Below the pieces are notes generated by a model. It did not search any database and had not been told where the DNA came from. It was given only the letters and a program-made list of their open reading frames with translations. From assembly GCA_013286045.1 (NCBI GenBank), contig JABDGM010000003.1, positions 1 through 64,000 on the forward strand: a stretch of 64,000 bases of DNA, in the 5' to 3' direction. Within the stretch, counting starts at the first letter, position 1, and each line of letters begins with the position of its first letter. Position numbers and translations under genes: made by a program. Positions 35,120 to 43,660 of the stretch are shown one piece after another. This DNA is from Planctomycetota bacterium (GTDB lineage Bacteria; Planctomycetota; Planctomycetia; Pirellulales; Lacipirellulaceae).

Positions 35120-36652
35120 GTGGCGCCAAATCAGCAATTCATAGTTCCCGCGGGGCTGCTCGCAATCATCTTTGGGTATGTGATTGCGCTCGGCGTTGGT
35201 TGGCCGCAGGCCGGCACGAGGGAAATTGTCGCCGCTTCGCACGCGGCGGCTGAAGCGCGGCATACGCCCGTCGGAGTTGAAGCGCCGCCATTTTGGACGG
35301 TACTTCCCTTCATTCTGCTGCTGGTGGGAATCGCGGTCTTGCCGCTTCTGCCGCACACGTCGCACTGGTGGGAATCGAATCTTAACCGGTTCATGGTCGC
35401 CGGTGGCTTAGCAGGGGTGACAATCGCTTATTATGCGTTCTTGCACGGTGCAGCTGTTGAAGGCCATTGGCCGGTCCACCATGTGGTCGCGCCCGCGGAA
35501 GGCGGAATTCAGACAGGCTTGGCGACCACCGTTTTAGCGAACGCGCTGCTTCAGGAATTCGTGCCGTTCATCGTGTTGCTCTTCAGCTTGTATACGATCA
35601 GCGGCGGCATTCGGATTACGGGCGACTTGCGGGCGCGGCCGACGACAAACGCGGCGTTCATGGGTATTGGAAGTTTGCTCGCGAGTCTTATCGGAACGAC
35701 GGGGGCGGCGATGCTGCTCATTCGCCCGCTATTGGAAACGAACCGGGAACGGAAGCACGTGGCTCACACGGTGGTGTTGTTCGTATTCATCGTGTGCAAT
35801 TGCGGCGGATGTCTGCTGCCAATCGGCGATCCCCCTTTGTTTCTGGGGTATCTCGAAGGCGTGCCGTTCATGTGGACGCTGCGGCTATGGCCTGCGTGGT
35901 TGTTCGTGAATGGCTTATTGATCGTTACATACCTGCTGCTCGATGGGCTATGGTTCTATCGCCGCGAAGTGAAGTCCGACATCGAGCGCGATACGCGGGT
36001 CACCCATCGAATCCGCATCGCCGGATGGCACGTGAATGCGCCGGTGCTGATGGGAGTGGTGCTCGCGGTGGCGCTGCTTGACCCTGGCAAGTCGTTCCCG
36101 GGCACTGATTGGCATCCCTGGATGTATTTGCGAGAAGTGGTGCAACTGTGCCTGGTCGGTTTGTCGTTGTGGTTGGGGAGCCGCGAGATTCGGGATGCGA
36201 ATTTGTTTACGTACGGCGCGATCATCGAGGTTGCGGCTTTGTTCGTGGGTATTTTCATTTGCATGCAGCCGGCGTTGCAAATTCTGGCGGTAAAGGGTCA
36301 TGAGTTGGGGCTTACATCGCCGGTTCACTTCTTCTGGGCGTGCGGCGGGCTTTCGGGCGTGCTCGACAATGCGCCCACCTACCTCGTCTTCTTCAAGGCA
36401 GCGCAATCGCTACCGGATGATTCGCGCGTCGCGACGGTGGCTGGCGTTAACTCGTTGATTCTTGTCGCCATTAGTTTGGGCTCGGTGTTCATGGGCGCGA
36501 TGACGTACATCGGCAATGGCCCGAATTTTATGGTCCGCTCGATCGCGGAATCCTCCGGCGTAAAGATGCCGAGCTTCTTTGGCTACATGATCTACAGCTT
36601 CCTGATCTTGCTGCCGATTCTTGGGCTGACGGTGTGGCTGTTCTTGATGTAA
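35120..36652 (+). CDS. Na+/H+ antiporter-like protein (NhaD/citrate-transporter superfamily)
   Basis: 510 residues with about eleven to thirteen hydrophobic helices. Characteristic segments are SLIGTTGAAMLLIRPLL, VCNCGGCLLPIGDPPLFLGY (the GDPP element) and WACGGLSGVLDNAPTYLVFF (the second half of the inverted repeat), followed by GAMTYIGNGPNFMVRSIAE. These match the ArsB/NhaD-type ion transporter superfamily. Na+/H+ exchange is the best guess; substrate cannot be proved from sequence. The start is GTG at 35120, right after the P-II terminator, so it is probably an independent unit. Confidence 0.8.
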   Translation: MAPNQQFIVPAGLLAIIFGYVIALGVGWPQAGTREIVAASHAAAEARHTPVGVEAPPFWTVLPFILLLVGIAVLPLLPHTSHWWESNLNRFMVAGGLAGVTIAYYAFLHGAAVEGHWPVHHVVAPAEGGIQTGLATTVLANALLQEFVPFIVLLFSLYTISGGIRITGDLRARPTTNAAFMGIGSLLASLIGTTGAAMLLIRPLLETNRERKHVAHTVVLFVFIVCNCGGCLLPIGDPPLFLGYLEGVPFMWTLRLWPAWLFVNGLLIVTYLLLDGLWFYRREVKSDIERDTRVTHRIRIAGWHVNAPVLMGVVLAVALLDPGKSFPGTDWHPWMYLREVVQLCLVGLSLWLGSREIRDANLFTYGAIIEVAALFVGIFICMQPALQILAVKGHELGLTSPVHFFWACGGLSGVLDNAPTYLVFFKAAQSLPDDSRVATVAGVNSLILVAISLGSVFMGAMTYIGNGPNFMVRSIAESSGVKMPSFFGYMIYSFLILLPILGLTVWLFLM

Positions 36653-36731
36653 AGAATGCCGTCCGAGACCCAAGGTCAGTTACTATTCTGTCGGACCAGC
36701 CGACTACGACATAAGTTGCTATGCTGTCAGG

Positions 36732-37877
36732 GTGAATCGAACCTATCAACTGAATCGAATCGTACGGGCGGCGCTGGCCTTCGTTGTTTTTTACGTTGGC
36801 CAGGCAAATGCAGCGCCCTTTAGCAACCTGATCGTATTCGGCGACAGCCTGAGCGATGTGGGTAATATTTCGTACGCTTCCTTCGGGACGAACCCTGGAC
36901 GTTATTATTCGAACGGTCGCTTTTCGAACGGGCCGATCTATGCGGAATCGCTGGCGACGGGTCTTGGGTTGCCGGTGCTTACGCGAAGCACGGCCGGAGG
37001 TAATGACTACGCCTTCGGCGGCGCGCAAACTACGGGAACCAAGGGCGGGCAAGGACTGTTCATCAATGATGTCGATGAGCAAGTAACCAAGTATCTTTCT
37101 ACGCACAACGGCGTTGCCGATACGCTGTATGACGTGTTCGCGGGCGCGAATGATCTTTTCAACGGGCAAACGAATGTCAGTGTGCCGATTACCAGTTTGC
37201 AGACCAGCATCAATCGGCTGATTTCGAGCGGGGCGCGTCAATTCTTGGTGTTTAATTTGCCGCCGCTTGGGGACACGCCGAAGTATAACGGCAATGCTTC
37301 GACGATCGTGCAGTACAACGCGCTATCGCAGCAGTTTAACGCGGGGTTGGGAACGATGCTTGATGGGCTGCAATCTGCGAACCCGCAAATCAAGATCTAT
37401 CGATTCGACATGTTTGGATTGTTTGAACAGGTGCTCGCGAATCCAGCCGGGTTCGATCTGACGAACGTTACGAGCTCGGCGGCGCCGGGATTAACTACAG
37501 GGACGACTTCCTACGATACGAGCCGCGAGGTGTCGAATCCGAACCAGTATTTGTTCTGGGATGATGTGCATCCCACGACCGCGGTGCACGCGATTCTTGC
37601 CCAGCGGGTGCTCGACTTGTTTCGTCTGCCGGGCGATTTCAATGGCGACGGCGTAGTGGATGGGGGCGACTATATCTTGTGGCGCGAGGGGCAGAGTCCG
37701 TCGCGTATTCCGGATGATTACAACGTGTGGCGGACGCATTTTGGGCAGGTTGCGGTGGGAGGCGCTTCGTTGGGTGGAAGTGACTCTTCGGGGAGCGTGC
37801 CGGAACCAGCCGCGGTGGCACTTTGTATCTTAGCGGTTGTTTTTAGCGCCTGTCGTAGAGTCCGGCACGCTGGGTGA
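36732..37877 (+). CDS. secreted GDSL esterase with dockerin-like loop and PEP-CTERM anchor
   Basis: 381 residues, GTG start. After a signal peptide (RAALAFVVFYVGQANA) comes a GDSL-lipase of the thermolabile-haemolysin type: LIVFGDSLSDVGN (block I), GGNDYAFGGAQT, VFAGANDLF (block III), and FWDDVHPTTAVH (block V Asp and His). Then GDFNGDGVVDGGDYILWREG forms a dockerin-type Ca2+ loop with a second partial repeat (DDYNVWRTHFGQ). The tail SVPEPAAVALCILAVVFSA plus Arg cluster is a PEP-CTERM sorting signal. It is a likely cell-surface esterase held by exosortase processing. Confidence 0.9.
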   Translation: MNRTYQLNRIVRAALAFVVFYVGQANAAPFSNLIVFGDSLSDVGNISYASFGTNPGRYYSNGRFSNGPIYAESLATGLGLPVLTRSTAGGNDYAFGGAQTTGTKGGQGLFINDVDEQVTKYLSTHNGVADTLYDVFAGANDLFNGQTNVSVPITSLQTSINRLISSGARQFLVFNLPPLGDTPKYNGNASTIVQYNALSQQFNAGLGTMLDGLQSANPQIKIYRFDMFGLFEQVLANPAGFDLTNVTSSAAPGLTTGTTSYDTSREVSNPNQYLFWDDVHPTTAVHAILAQRVLDLFRLPGDFNGDGVVDGGDYILWREGQSPSRIPDDYNVWRTHFGQVAVGGASLGGSDSSGSVPEPAAVALCILAVVFSACRRVRHAG

Positions 37878-38013
37878 GTAAGGCGTTTGGCCATTCTCGT
37901 TCCTGGCGTACGAGCGTACTGCTACCGGATTTTGCGGCCATCCGCTAACGTGAAAGTGCTCGATCACCGAGTTGCGGGGGCAATTCAGTGATCCTTCGGA
38001 AGAGGGGAATCGA

Positions 38014-38943
38014 GTGCAATTGAATTGTACAGAGCACGCGAGTTGCTTTTCTTGCCGTCGAACCCGGAGGGAAACGGCGTTTACTCTTGTCGAGCTGCTG
38101 GTCGTGATCGCGATCATCGGCACGCTCGTCGCGCTGTTATTGCCTGCGGTGCAGCATGCGCGGGAGGCAGCGCGGCGAACGTCGTGCGCCAATAACACCA
38201 AGCAAATCGGACTGGCGATTGCCGGTTATCAGCTTTCGAAGAACATCTACCCGCCAAGTAATACCGATACGTTGCTAGTGTGGGACGACGGTGGCGTGCT
38301 GCGCAATCAGAGTTGGGCGAGCGTGATTTTGCCTTACTTTGAAGAAGGCGGGCTGGCAGACAAAGTTGACTTCACGGTTTCGTCGATGGCGGCGACGAAT
38401 CAACCTGCCGCGGCAATTCCGTTGGCGATTTATCGGTGCCCTTCGTACACGGGAGCGGCGCTGACGGCCGACTCGCACTACCCGCCCGGCAAATATGCGA
38501 TTGGCAATTATGTATCGATTGGTGCGACTGATGTGGATCACCTGTACTCCGTCGGGCTGAAGCCGGAGGGAGTGATTTATCCGGTGTCGAAGGTACGGCC
38601 AGTCGACGTGACGGATGGGCTATCAAAAACGATGTTCATTTCGGAGAGCCGCGAGGAGCGGATGCGGGTGTGGATCGATGGGCGGACTGCGGCGTACACC
38701 GCCCTGCCCTATGGCGACGGAAGCCCGGTCTTTGGTACGCCAGTGAGTGCGCTCAATTACAAACCTTACTACAACGATGGCGATGTTGATTGCGAGTATG
38801 GGCCATCGAGTATGCATGTGGGAGGCGTTTATCATCTGTTCGGCGATGGGTCGGTACATTTCTTGTCGGACAAGATTAGCTCTACGGTGTATGTCGCGCT
38901 GTGCACGCGCGCTGGTGGCGAGGTAGTCCAGGATGTCGATTAA
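38014..38943 (+). CDS. DUF1559 pseudopilin-like protein
   Basis: 309 residues from the GTG that has GAGGGG about 6 bases upstream; a TTG at 37972 is an alternative. The type IV pilin-like signal [19 protein letters not shown] gives a prepilin-peptidase site before Phe and a long hydrophobic helix. Then come the DUF1559 hallmarks: [32 protein letters not shown], and near the end [19 protein letters not shown]. Planctomycete genomes carry dozens to hundreds of such proteins, with unknown function in a pseudopilus or surface layer. It overlaps the next gene by 11 bases. Confidence 0.92.
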   Translation: MQLNCTEHASCFSCRRTRRETAFTLVELLVVIAIIGTLVALLLPAVQHAREAARRTSCANNTKQIGLAIAGYQLSKNIYPPSNTDTLLVWDDGGVLRNQSWASVILPYFEEGGLADKVDFTVSSMAATNQPAAAIPLAIYRCPSYTGAALTADSHYPPGKYAIGNYVSIGATDVDHLYSVGLKPEGVIYPVSKVRPVDVTDGLSKTMFISESREERMRVWIDGRTAAYTALPYGDGSPVFGTPVSALNYKPYYNDGDVDCEYGPSSMHVGGVYHLFGDGSVHFLSDKISSTVYVALCTRAGGEVVQDVD

Positions 38944-39592
38944 TCTCTTGGTCCGCAGGTCGTACGTTGCTTTGTGCGTCATCGTTTGCGGTTGCGGCGG
39001 CGATGCGGCGAGCAAGCTCGTGGCGGAACTTGGCGACAGTGAAGCACCTGTGCGGCGGACCGCCGTGCGCGCTCTCGCGGAACGATCAATTGCGGACGAC
39101 CGTGTGGTGGCGGCGCTCACGAAGTGCGTCGCTGATAGCGATGCGGAGGTCAGATACTTCTCAATTGAGGCGCTCGGGAAAACTGGGTCGGACGCGAAAT
39201 CAAGTTTGGGGGCATTGAAACTCGCGTTGCAGGACGCGGAACCTCGCGTGCGTTTGGCCGCAGCATTGGCGATGGCGCGAATCGATCCGCAGGATCGCAG
39301 TTTCATGCCGACGCTCGTCAGCTCGATGCGCGAGGGGGATGGGGGCACGCTGCGGGAAGTCGGCTCGCTGGGACCGAGCGCGGTTTGGGCTGTGCCGACG
39401 CTCTGCGAGCTAGTGTCGCATCCGTTGCCGCAGGTGCGGGTGTTGGCGGAACACGATTTAGGGCGGATCGGGCCGGAAGCGAGCAGCGCGTTGCCGGCGC
39501 TTCAGGCAGCGATGCAGGATTCGAACCCGGCAGTGAAGCGGGCCGCGGAGGAGGCTTCGAAGCAGATCCACCGGCAGAAGCCCGGCGGTTAA
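38933..39592 (+). CDS. HEAT-repeat lipoprotein
   Basis: 219 residues. A short amino-terminal helix ([16 protein letters not shown]) ends in a cysteine-rich lipobox-like sequence. Five or six HEAT-type repeats follow, for example [39 protein letters not shown] and [20 protein letters not shown]. It probably binds another envelope protein. The 11-base overlap with the DUF1559 gene indicates translational coupling, so the two products may interact. Confidence 0.8.
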   Translation: MSINLLVRRSYVALCVIVCGCGGDAASKLVAELGDSEAPVRRTAVRALAERSIADDRVVAALTKCVADSDAEVRYFSIEALGKTGSDAKSSLGALKLALQDAEPRVRLAAALAMARIDPQDRSFMPTLVSSMREGDGGTLREVGSLGPSAVWAVPTLCELVSHPLPQVRVLAEHDLGRIGPEASSALPALQAAMQDSNPAVKRAAEEASKQIHRQKPGG

Positions 39593-39690
39593 GTTCTTCC
39601 GGAGCCCGCGTCCAGCGCACTCTCTTCGTTGGCTTTCAGTATCGGTGCGTTCGCACGGAACTATTCGTTGCGCCGCTGCTCCCGCCTCGA

Positions 39691-40362
39691 CTAACGCAGG
39701 CGGCGCGAGGACGCGAACAAAAGGCCAACGAGCGTCATTCCCAGCAGGATGCTTGACGGCTCAGGGACTTGTGGGATGCCTGAGTTCATCGGCGTGGGCG
39801 ACGTGTTTTCCGTGAAGGGGCCGGTACCATTGGGTACGCGGCTGATGGATGTGGTGTCGGTGTCGATGTACTGAGTGGACTGACCGAGAGACGCAAGCAA
39901 AGTTGTATCTGGCGGGTTGTTGCTGCCACCGTAAACGATGGCGTCAACGAGATTCGTCGTGGTGGCCGGTGTGCCCAGGGGAAAATCGGTGGCATTGCCC
40001 AAGTAGAGGGCTACGGCGTCGGCGCCGTTTTGGAGCGTCGTGGTCGGAAAGAGGACGTCCGGCGTGGGAACCACTCCCGGATTGCCCAAGAGGAAGAATC
40101 CCGTGTTGCCGAGTTGATAGCCATCCAAGTCAAACGACAGATAGGAGGCATCGGTGGCGCCATTGATAAAGACAACGACGTAACCGTTGAGGCTAAGATT
40201 GGCAGGACCGCTGAGCTCGACGAATTCTTGCAGGTCGGTCGAGCCGGTTTGGTTGGCGTCGATTTCGTTGATGACGACTGCGGCCTGGCTTGAGAACGCA
40301 ATTGCGAGGCACGTGGCGATTGTCGCCAAGAAGGTTAAAGAACGAACTTGGTTGGCAGTCAT
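39691..40362 (-). CDS. lamin-tail-domain-like PEP-CTERM protein
   Basis: 223 residues. GAGGGGGG lies 7 bases before the ATG. The signal peptide (FLATIATCLAIAFSSQA) is followed by a lamin-tail-like domain: VVINEIDANQTGSTDLQEFV and ELSGPANLSLNGYVVVF, with VDAIVYGGSNNPPDT further on. The tail VPEPSSILLGMTLVGLLFAS plus RR is a PEP-CTERM signal. Lamin-tail domains in bacteria occur on surface nucleases and adhesion proteins; no enzyme domain is present here. It converges with the HEAT gene. Confidence 0.85.
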   Translation of the reverse strand: MTANQVRSLTFLATIATCLAIAFSSQAAVVINEIDANQTGSTDLQEFVELSGPANLSLNGYVVVFINGATDASYLSFDLDGYQLGNTGFFLLGNPGVVPTPDVLFPTTTLQNGADAVALYLGNATDFPLGTPATTTNLVDAIVYGGSNNPPDTTLLASLGQSTQYIDTDTTSISRVPNGTGPFTENTSPTPMNSGIPQVPEPSSILLGMTLVGLLFASSRRLR

Positions 40363-40477
40363 TAGCGATCCCCCCTCGGTGCAAGTGAAGTTCAGTGACG
40401 TTTAGGATAGTTGACGGTGGGGGCTGGGTAAAGGAATTTGTGGGGTCGGAGCGGGAGGCGGCCGGGGGGCGCGCACC

Positions 40478-40497
40478 GCTGCGCGTTGCGGCTAAAC
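40478..40497. repeat. dispersed repeat, family E, copy 1
   Basis: GCTGCGCGTTGCGGCTAAAC, repeated with one difference at 54784-54803. It lies in the short gap after the LptD-like gene. Confidence 0.6.
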
Positions 40498-40522
40498 GAG
40501 GACGTTGCGGGAGGCGTGCGCG

Positions 40523-43342
40523 TTATTCGAGGCCGTTGACGCCGACGGGGTCGATTTCGATACCGGTGTGAGCGGTCGTTTGAAGTTTCGGCAGGAAGCG
40601 CGGTTCAATCAGGAAATGAGCGCCGACAGTGCCCTTGGAGGCGTCGACGTTGGCGCCAACCGTCATCAGCAACGATTCGCCGATGCGGGTGAAGGAGAAC
40701 GCCTGGCCGATGTTGCCGGTGGGGCCGAAGTCGAGGGAGGAACTGGCGGAGCCAATCCACTTTTCGGTCATGCGATAATTGACAGCCGCGGTAAGTACGT
40801 CGGCCTCGAACAGGCCGGTGGCGGCGCGGAAGCCGAGGTAAAAGTTGCCGGTTTTTGGGCGGGTGATGAGCATGCCAAGGCTGGCAGTTTTCAAGCCGTC
40901 GCCGAACGTGTCGGCGTATCCGTCGCTTAGGATTGAGAAGCGATCGCCCAGGTACCAATGCCAGTCGTAGTTGATGAGGCCGACGCTGGAGCCGAAGTCA
41001 TCGCGGTTGGCGTTCGGGAAGATGGTGGCGTCGGCATCGAAGGTCATCCAGTCGACGACGTGTTCGTCGCCGGGGCCGCCGTGTCGGGTTTGCAGGCGGT
41101 GGTGCATTCCGAGGCGCACGGCGGTCAGATCGTCTGCAACTTCGCTGGAGGGCGAGGTGACCCAATCTTGCAGGCCGTAACGAAGCGCGTAATAGCGCGG
41201 ATCGAATTTTGGGTTGATGGTCGATGGCGTACCGGGGGCACCAGGAATGTAGTAATTGTTCGGCAGGATGCCACCGAATGGATCGAAGAACAGTCGGCGC
41301 TGGAACTCTTCGATCGAGGTGTCCTCGAGTTCATCGTATTCAGGGAAGCGGCTTAGGTCTTGGGTAGAGTCGGCGTAGGAGAACTGAGCGTCGAAGACAA
41401 CCTTGTGGGCGAGGCCATTGAGGTTGAACAGCGGTTCTTGGATCGATGGGTCGGCATACCAGAATGGAATGCTGGCTCGGACGCCGGTGTTGATGTACGC
41501 GCGATCGACCGGGTTGCCATTGATATCTTCGCCAGCGTGGTAGAGTTCGCCGAGCACGAATGGAACGACTTTGAAGGGTGCGAGATCAATCGGGTAATCG
41601 AGCTCATTGCGAGTGACGAAGCGCCCGCCCTGACCGGAGATGGGATTGCCATTTGAATCGTCTTCCCACGGGAAGCGCGAGAACTGCGATAGCAAAGTTG
41701 GATTGGTCGGGTTGGTGGCGACGCCGATGTTGGCGTAGGCCACGTTGGAGTGCTCGTACCAAGTTATGTTGTCGTCGAGCAGTGGTTCGCCGAGCCAGAA
41801 GTGGTCGAGCCGCGGCAGCCATTGCGTTTCTGTAAAGAAGTCGTTGATTCGACCGTTGGCCTCGATCGAGATCGCCTGGTTGTCGTACGTGCGTTTGAGG
41901 CGCACGCCCGTGGTCTGGTCCTTATTGTCGTCCCAATCGTTTTTGTAATACTCTTCGTCGAACGTGCGGTCGCTGAGCCAGCCGACTTCGCCTTGCACGA
42001 CCCAATCGTCGAGCAGGCCACCCTTGATTTGTTGGCGGTGATTCCAGAAGACGCGGAAGCGGGAGTCTTTTTCGGGATCGATGTCGCGGCGTTCACGGCC
42101 GAGGTTATCGACGCCGTGGTCTTGAATGAAAAAGGCATCGAACCGGCCGCTGGTGGGACCGTCGATTGAAAAGAAGGAGTCGCGATTGTATTGGACGCCG
42201 GTGCCGATGCCGAGACCGCGCTCGCTCAAGTAGTCGATGTCGGCGTCCCACTTCACGCCCTGGGGCCGCTGCATGCCGAGGAGTTGGAAGGTGTCGAACT
42301 TAAAGAGTGTTTGGTAGCCAAATACACCGTCGTGTTTGAAGCGGAAGCTTTCGATGTAATAGTGCGGATCGTCCAGGTCGAGTTGCAACGAAGGATAGTA
42401 GAAGACGGGCACGTCGCCGATGTAAACGTAGTTGTCCGTACCTTGGGCGAGGCGGCGGTGGGCGACGAGCGGTTGGCCGGTGATTGGATCAACGGCTGGA
42501 GCGCCGGTGACAGGATCGACGACAGGATTTTGAAGGTCTTCGAACTGGATTTCGTTGGCGGTGAACGCGTAGCTCGGGTCTTCCAGGCGGCTGGTGGTGA
42601 CGAGTCCGTTTTGGGCGGCGAAGTGAGAGTCGTCGAGTTGGCGGATGACTGACGCGCGAAGGCGGACCAAGCCCACGGAATTCAAGTTGTGAATTGCGGG
42701 CACGGGGGCGATCAATTCACCGTTGATCTGGAGGCCAATCTGGCGGCGGACGTCGTAGAACATGCGATCGGCTAGCTCGGTGCGATCGCCTTGGCGGAAG
42801 ACGATGTTGCCTTCCATGTAGATTTCAAGGGGCGTATCGGCCGATTGAGTTGTGCCGGCGAGACCACTGCCAGTATCAAGACCCCAGATCACGACGCGGT
42901 CGGTTTCGATATCGACGTCGCCCAACGGGCCGAGTGTGGACGGGAGCTTGTCATTGGATAGACCTTGGATAACGACGTTCACGCCGCCGCTGATGACGGT
43001 GACTTTTTGGCCGTCGGGCATCGTGAATGATTCGGCGGACGGGCCCATGCCTTCGGACCGAGGGAAGACTTGAATCTTGCGGAATGCGGAAATCGGCGGC
43101 CGTGTGGGCATTGGCGCAGGCACGGTTTGTGGCGGCGCGAAGGGGACGGCCGGAAGCTGCGCCATTTGAACGGGCGCGGGGTCGGTGGAAGGTAGCCTCG
43201 TCATTCCTCCGGAAGGCGGCGGTTGAGCCGACGAGAGATTGCAAAGTGCAAATTGCAGAATGCAAATTGCAAATGGCAGCAGCGATCGGCGCGCACGGCG
43301 GGCGCGGAGATTGCGTCGGGGTGCTCGAAGGCACCCGCTCAT
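40523..43342 (-). CDS. LptD/OstA-like outer-membrane beta-barrel protein
   Basis: About 939 residues from the ATG that gives a normal signal peptide (RRSLLPFAICILQFALCNLS, cleavage near SSAQ). A GTG at 43480 and an ATG at 43402 are alternative starts. An OstA-type jelly-roll region comes first (DTPLEIYMEGNIVFRQGDRT; ADRMFYDVRRQIGLQINGEL), then a very long strand-rich barrel with many aromatic girdle residues, ending at GVNGLE. LptD inserts lipopolysaccharide into the outer membrane. The conserved Cys pairs of proteobacterial LptD are not evident, so this is a distant relative. A promoter is visible at 43498-43527. Confidence 0.75.
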   Translation of the reverse strand: MSGCLRAPRRNLRARRARRSLLPFAICILQFALCNLSSAQPPPSGGMTRLPSTDPAPVQMAQLPAVPFAPPQTVPAPMPTRPPISAFRKIQVFPRSEGMGPSAESFTMPDGQKVTVISGGVNVVIQGLSNDKLPSTLGPLGDVDIETDRVVIWGLDTGSGLAGTTQSADTPLEIYMEGNIVFRQGDRTELADRMFYDVRRQIGLQINGELIAPVPAIHNLNSVGLVRLRASVIRQLDDSHFAAQNGLVTTSRLEDPSYAFTANEIQFEDLQNPVVDPVTGAPAVDPITGQPLVAHRRLAQGTDNYVYIGDVPVFYYPSLQLDLDDPHYYIESFRFKHDGVFGYQTLFKFDTFQLLGMQRPQGVKWDADIDYLSERGLGIGTGVQYNRDSFFSIDGPTSGRFDAFFIQDHGVDNLGRERRDIDPEKDSRFRVFWNHRQQIKGGLLDDWVVQGEVGWLSDRTFDEEYYKNDWDDNKDQTTGVRLKRTYDNQAISIEANGRINDFFTETQWLPRLDHFWLGEPLLDDNITWYEHSNVAYANIGVATNPTNPTLLSQFSRFPWEDDSNGNPISGQGGRFVTRNELDYPIDLAPFKVVPFVLGELYHAGEDINGNPVDRAYINTGVRASIPFWYADPSIQEPLFNLNGLAHKVVFDAQFSYADSTQDLSRFPEYDELEDTSIEEFQRRLFFDPFGGILPNNYYIPGAPGTPSTINPKFDPRYYALRYGLQDWVTSPSSEVADDLTAVRLGMHHRLQTRHGGPGDEHVVDWMTFDADATIFPNANRDDFGSSVGLINYDWHWYLGDRFSILSDGYADTFGDGLKTASLGMLITRPKTGNFYLGFRAATGLFEADVLTAAVNYRMTEKWIGSASSSLDFGPTGNIGQAFSFTRIGESLLMTVGANVDASKGTVGAHFLIEPRFLPKLQTTAHTGIEIDPVGVNGLE
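43239..43278. repeat. short tandem TGCAAATT-type repeats encoding the signal-peptide core
   Basis: Four degenerate units of about 7-10 bases built on (T)TGCAAA(T/G), here inside the hydrophobic signal-peptide core of the LptD-like gene (read there as F-A-I-C-I-L-Q-F-A-L-C-N-L). Confidence 0.7.
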
Positions 43343-43497
43343 CGCGATGGATTTACGAGACGAGATCAGACTGGCATCCTTGCCTGAAAAGTGCGCACGC
43401 ATGGCGAGCGCGTATTTATCGCGCGGCAATCGGCTCGTTGTGCGTAACACAAAGCGACGCAAACGATTAGGAAATGCCACAACGAAAAATGCGGCGG

Positions 43498-43527
43498 ATT
43501 ATAAGAGCGCGGCGCGCCAGCGGTCAA
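43498..43527 (-). promoter_or_regulatory. promoter of the LptD-like gene
   Basis: On the minus strand TTGACC (43527-43522) and TATAAT (43503-43498) are 18 bases apart. The predicted start near 43491 includes all candidate start codons of the gene. Confidence 0.6.
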
Positions 43528-43660
43528 TCGCGGTTAACGTCGCTAGCGACTCGCGCAACATGATCGATGGCAACGAGTTGGATCGCGCGATAGCAGTGCA
43601 GCAAAGTGTGCGGGCGCGCGACTCGCGGTTGGATCTCGAAATGCGCCGGTGCTAACGGTG

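Noticed and set aside
39520-39545. GATTCGAACCC motif suggesting a tRNA on the minus strand
   Set aside because: It lies inside the HEAT-repeat gene and no cloverleaf is possible.
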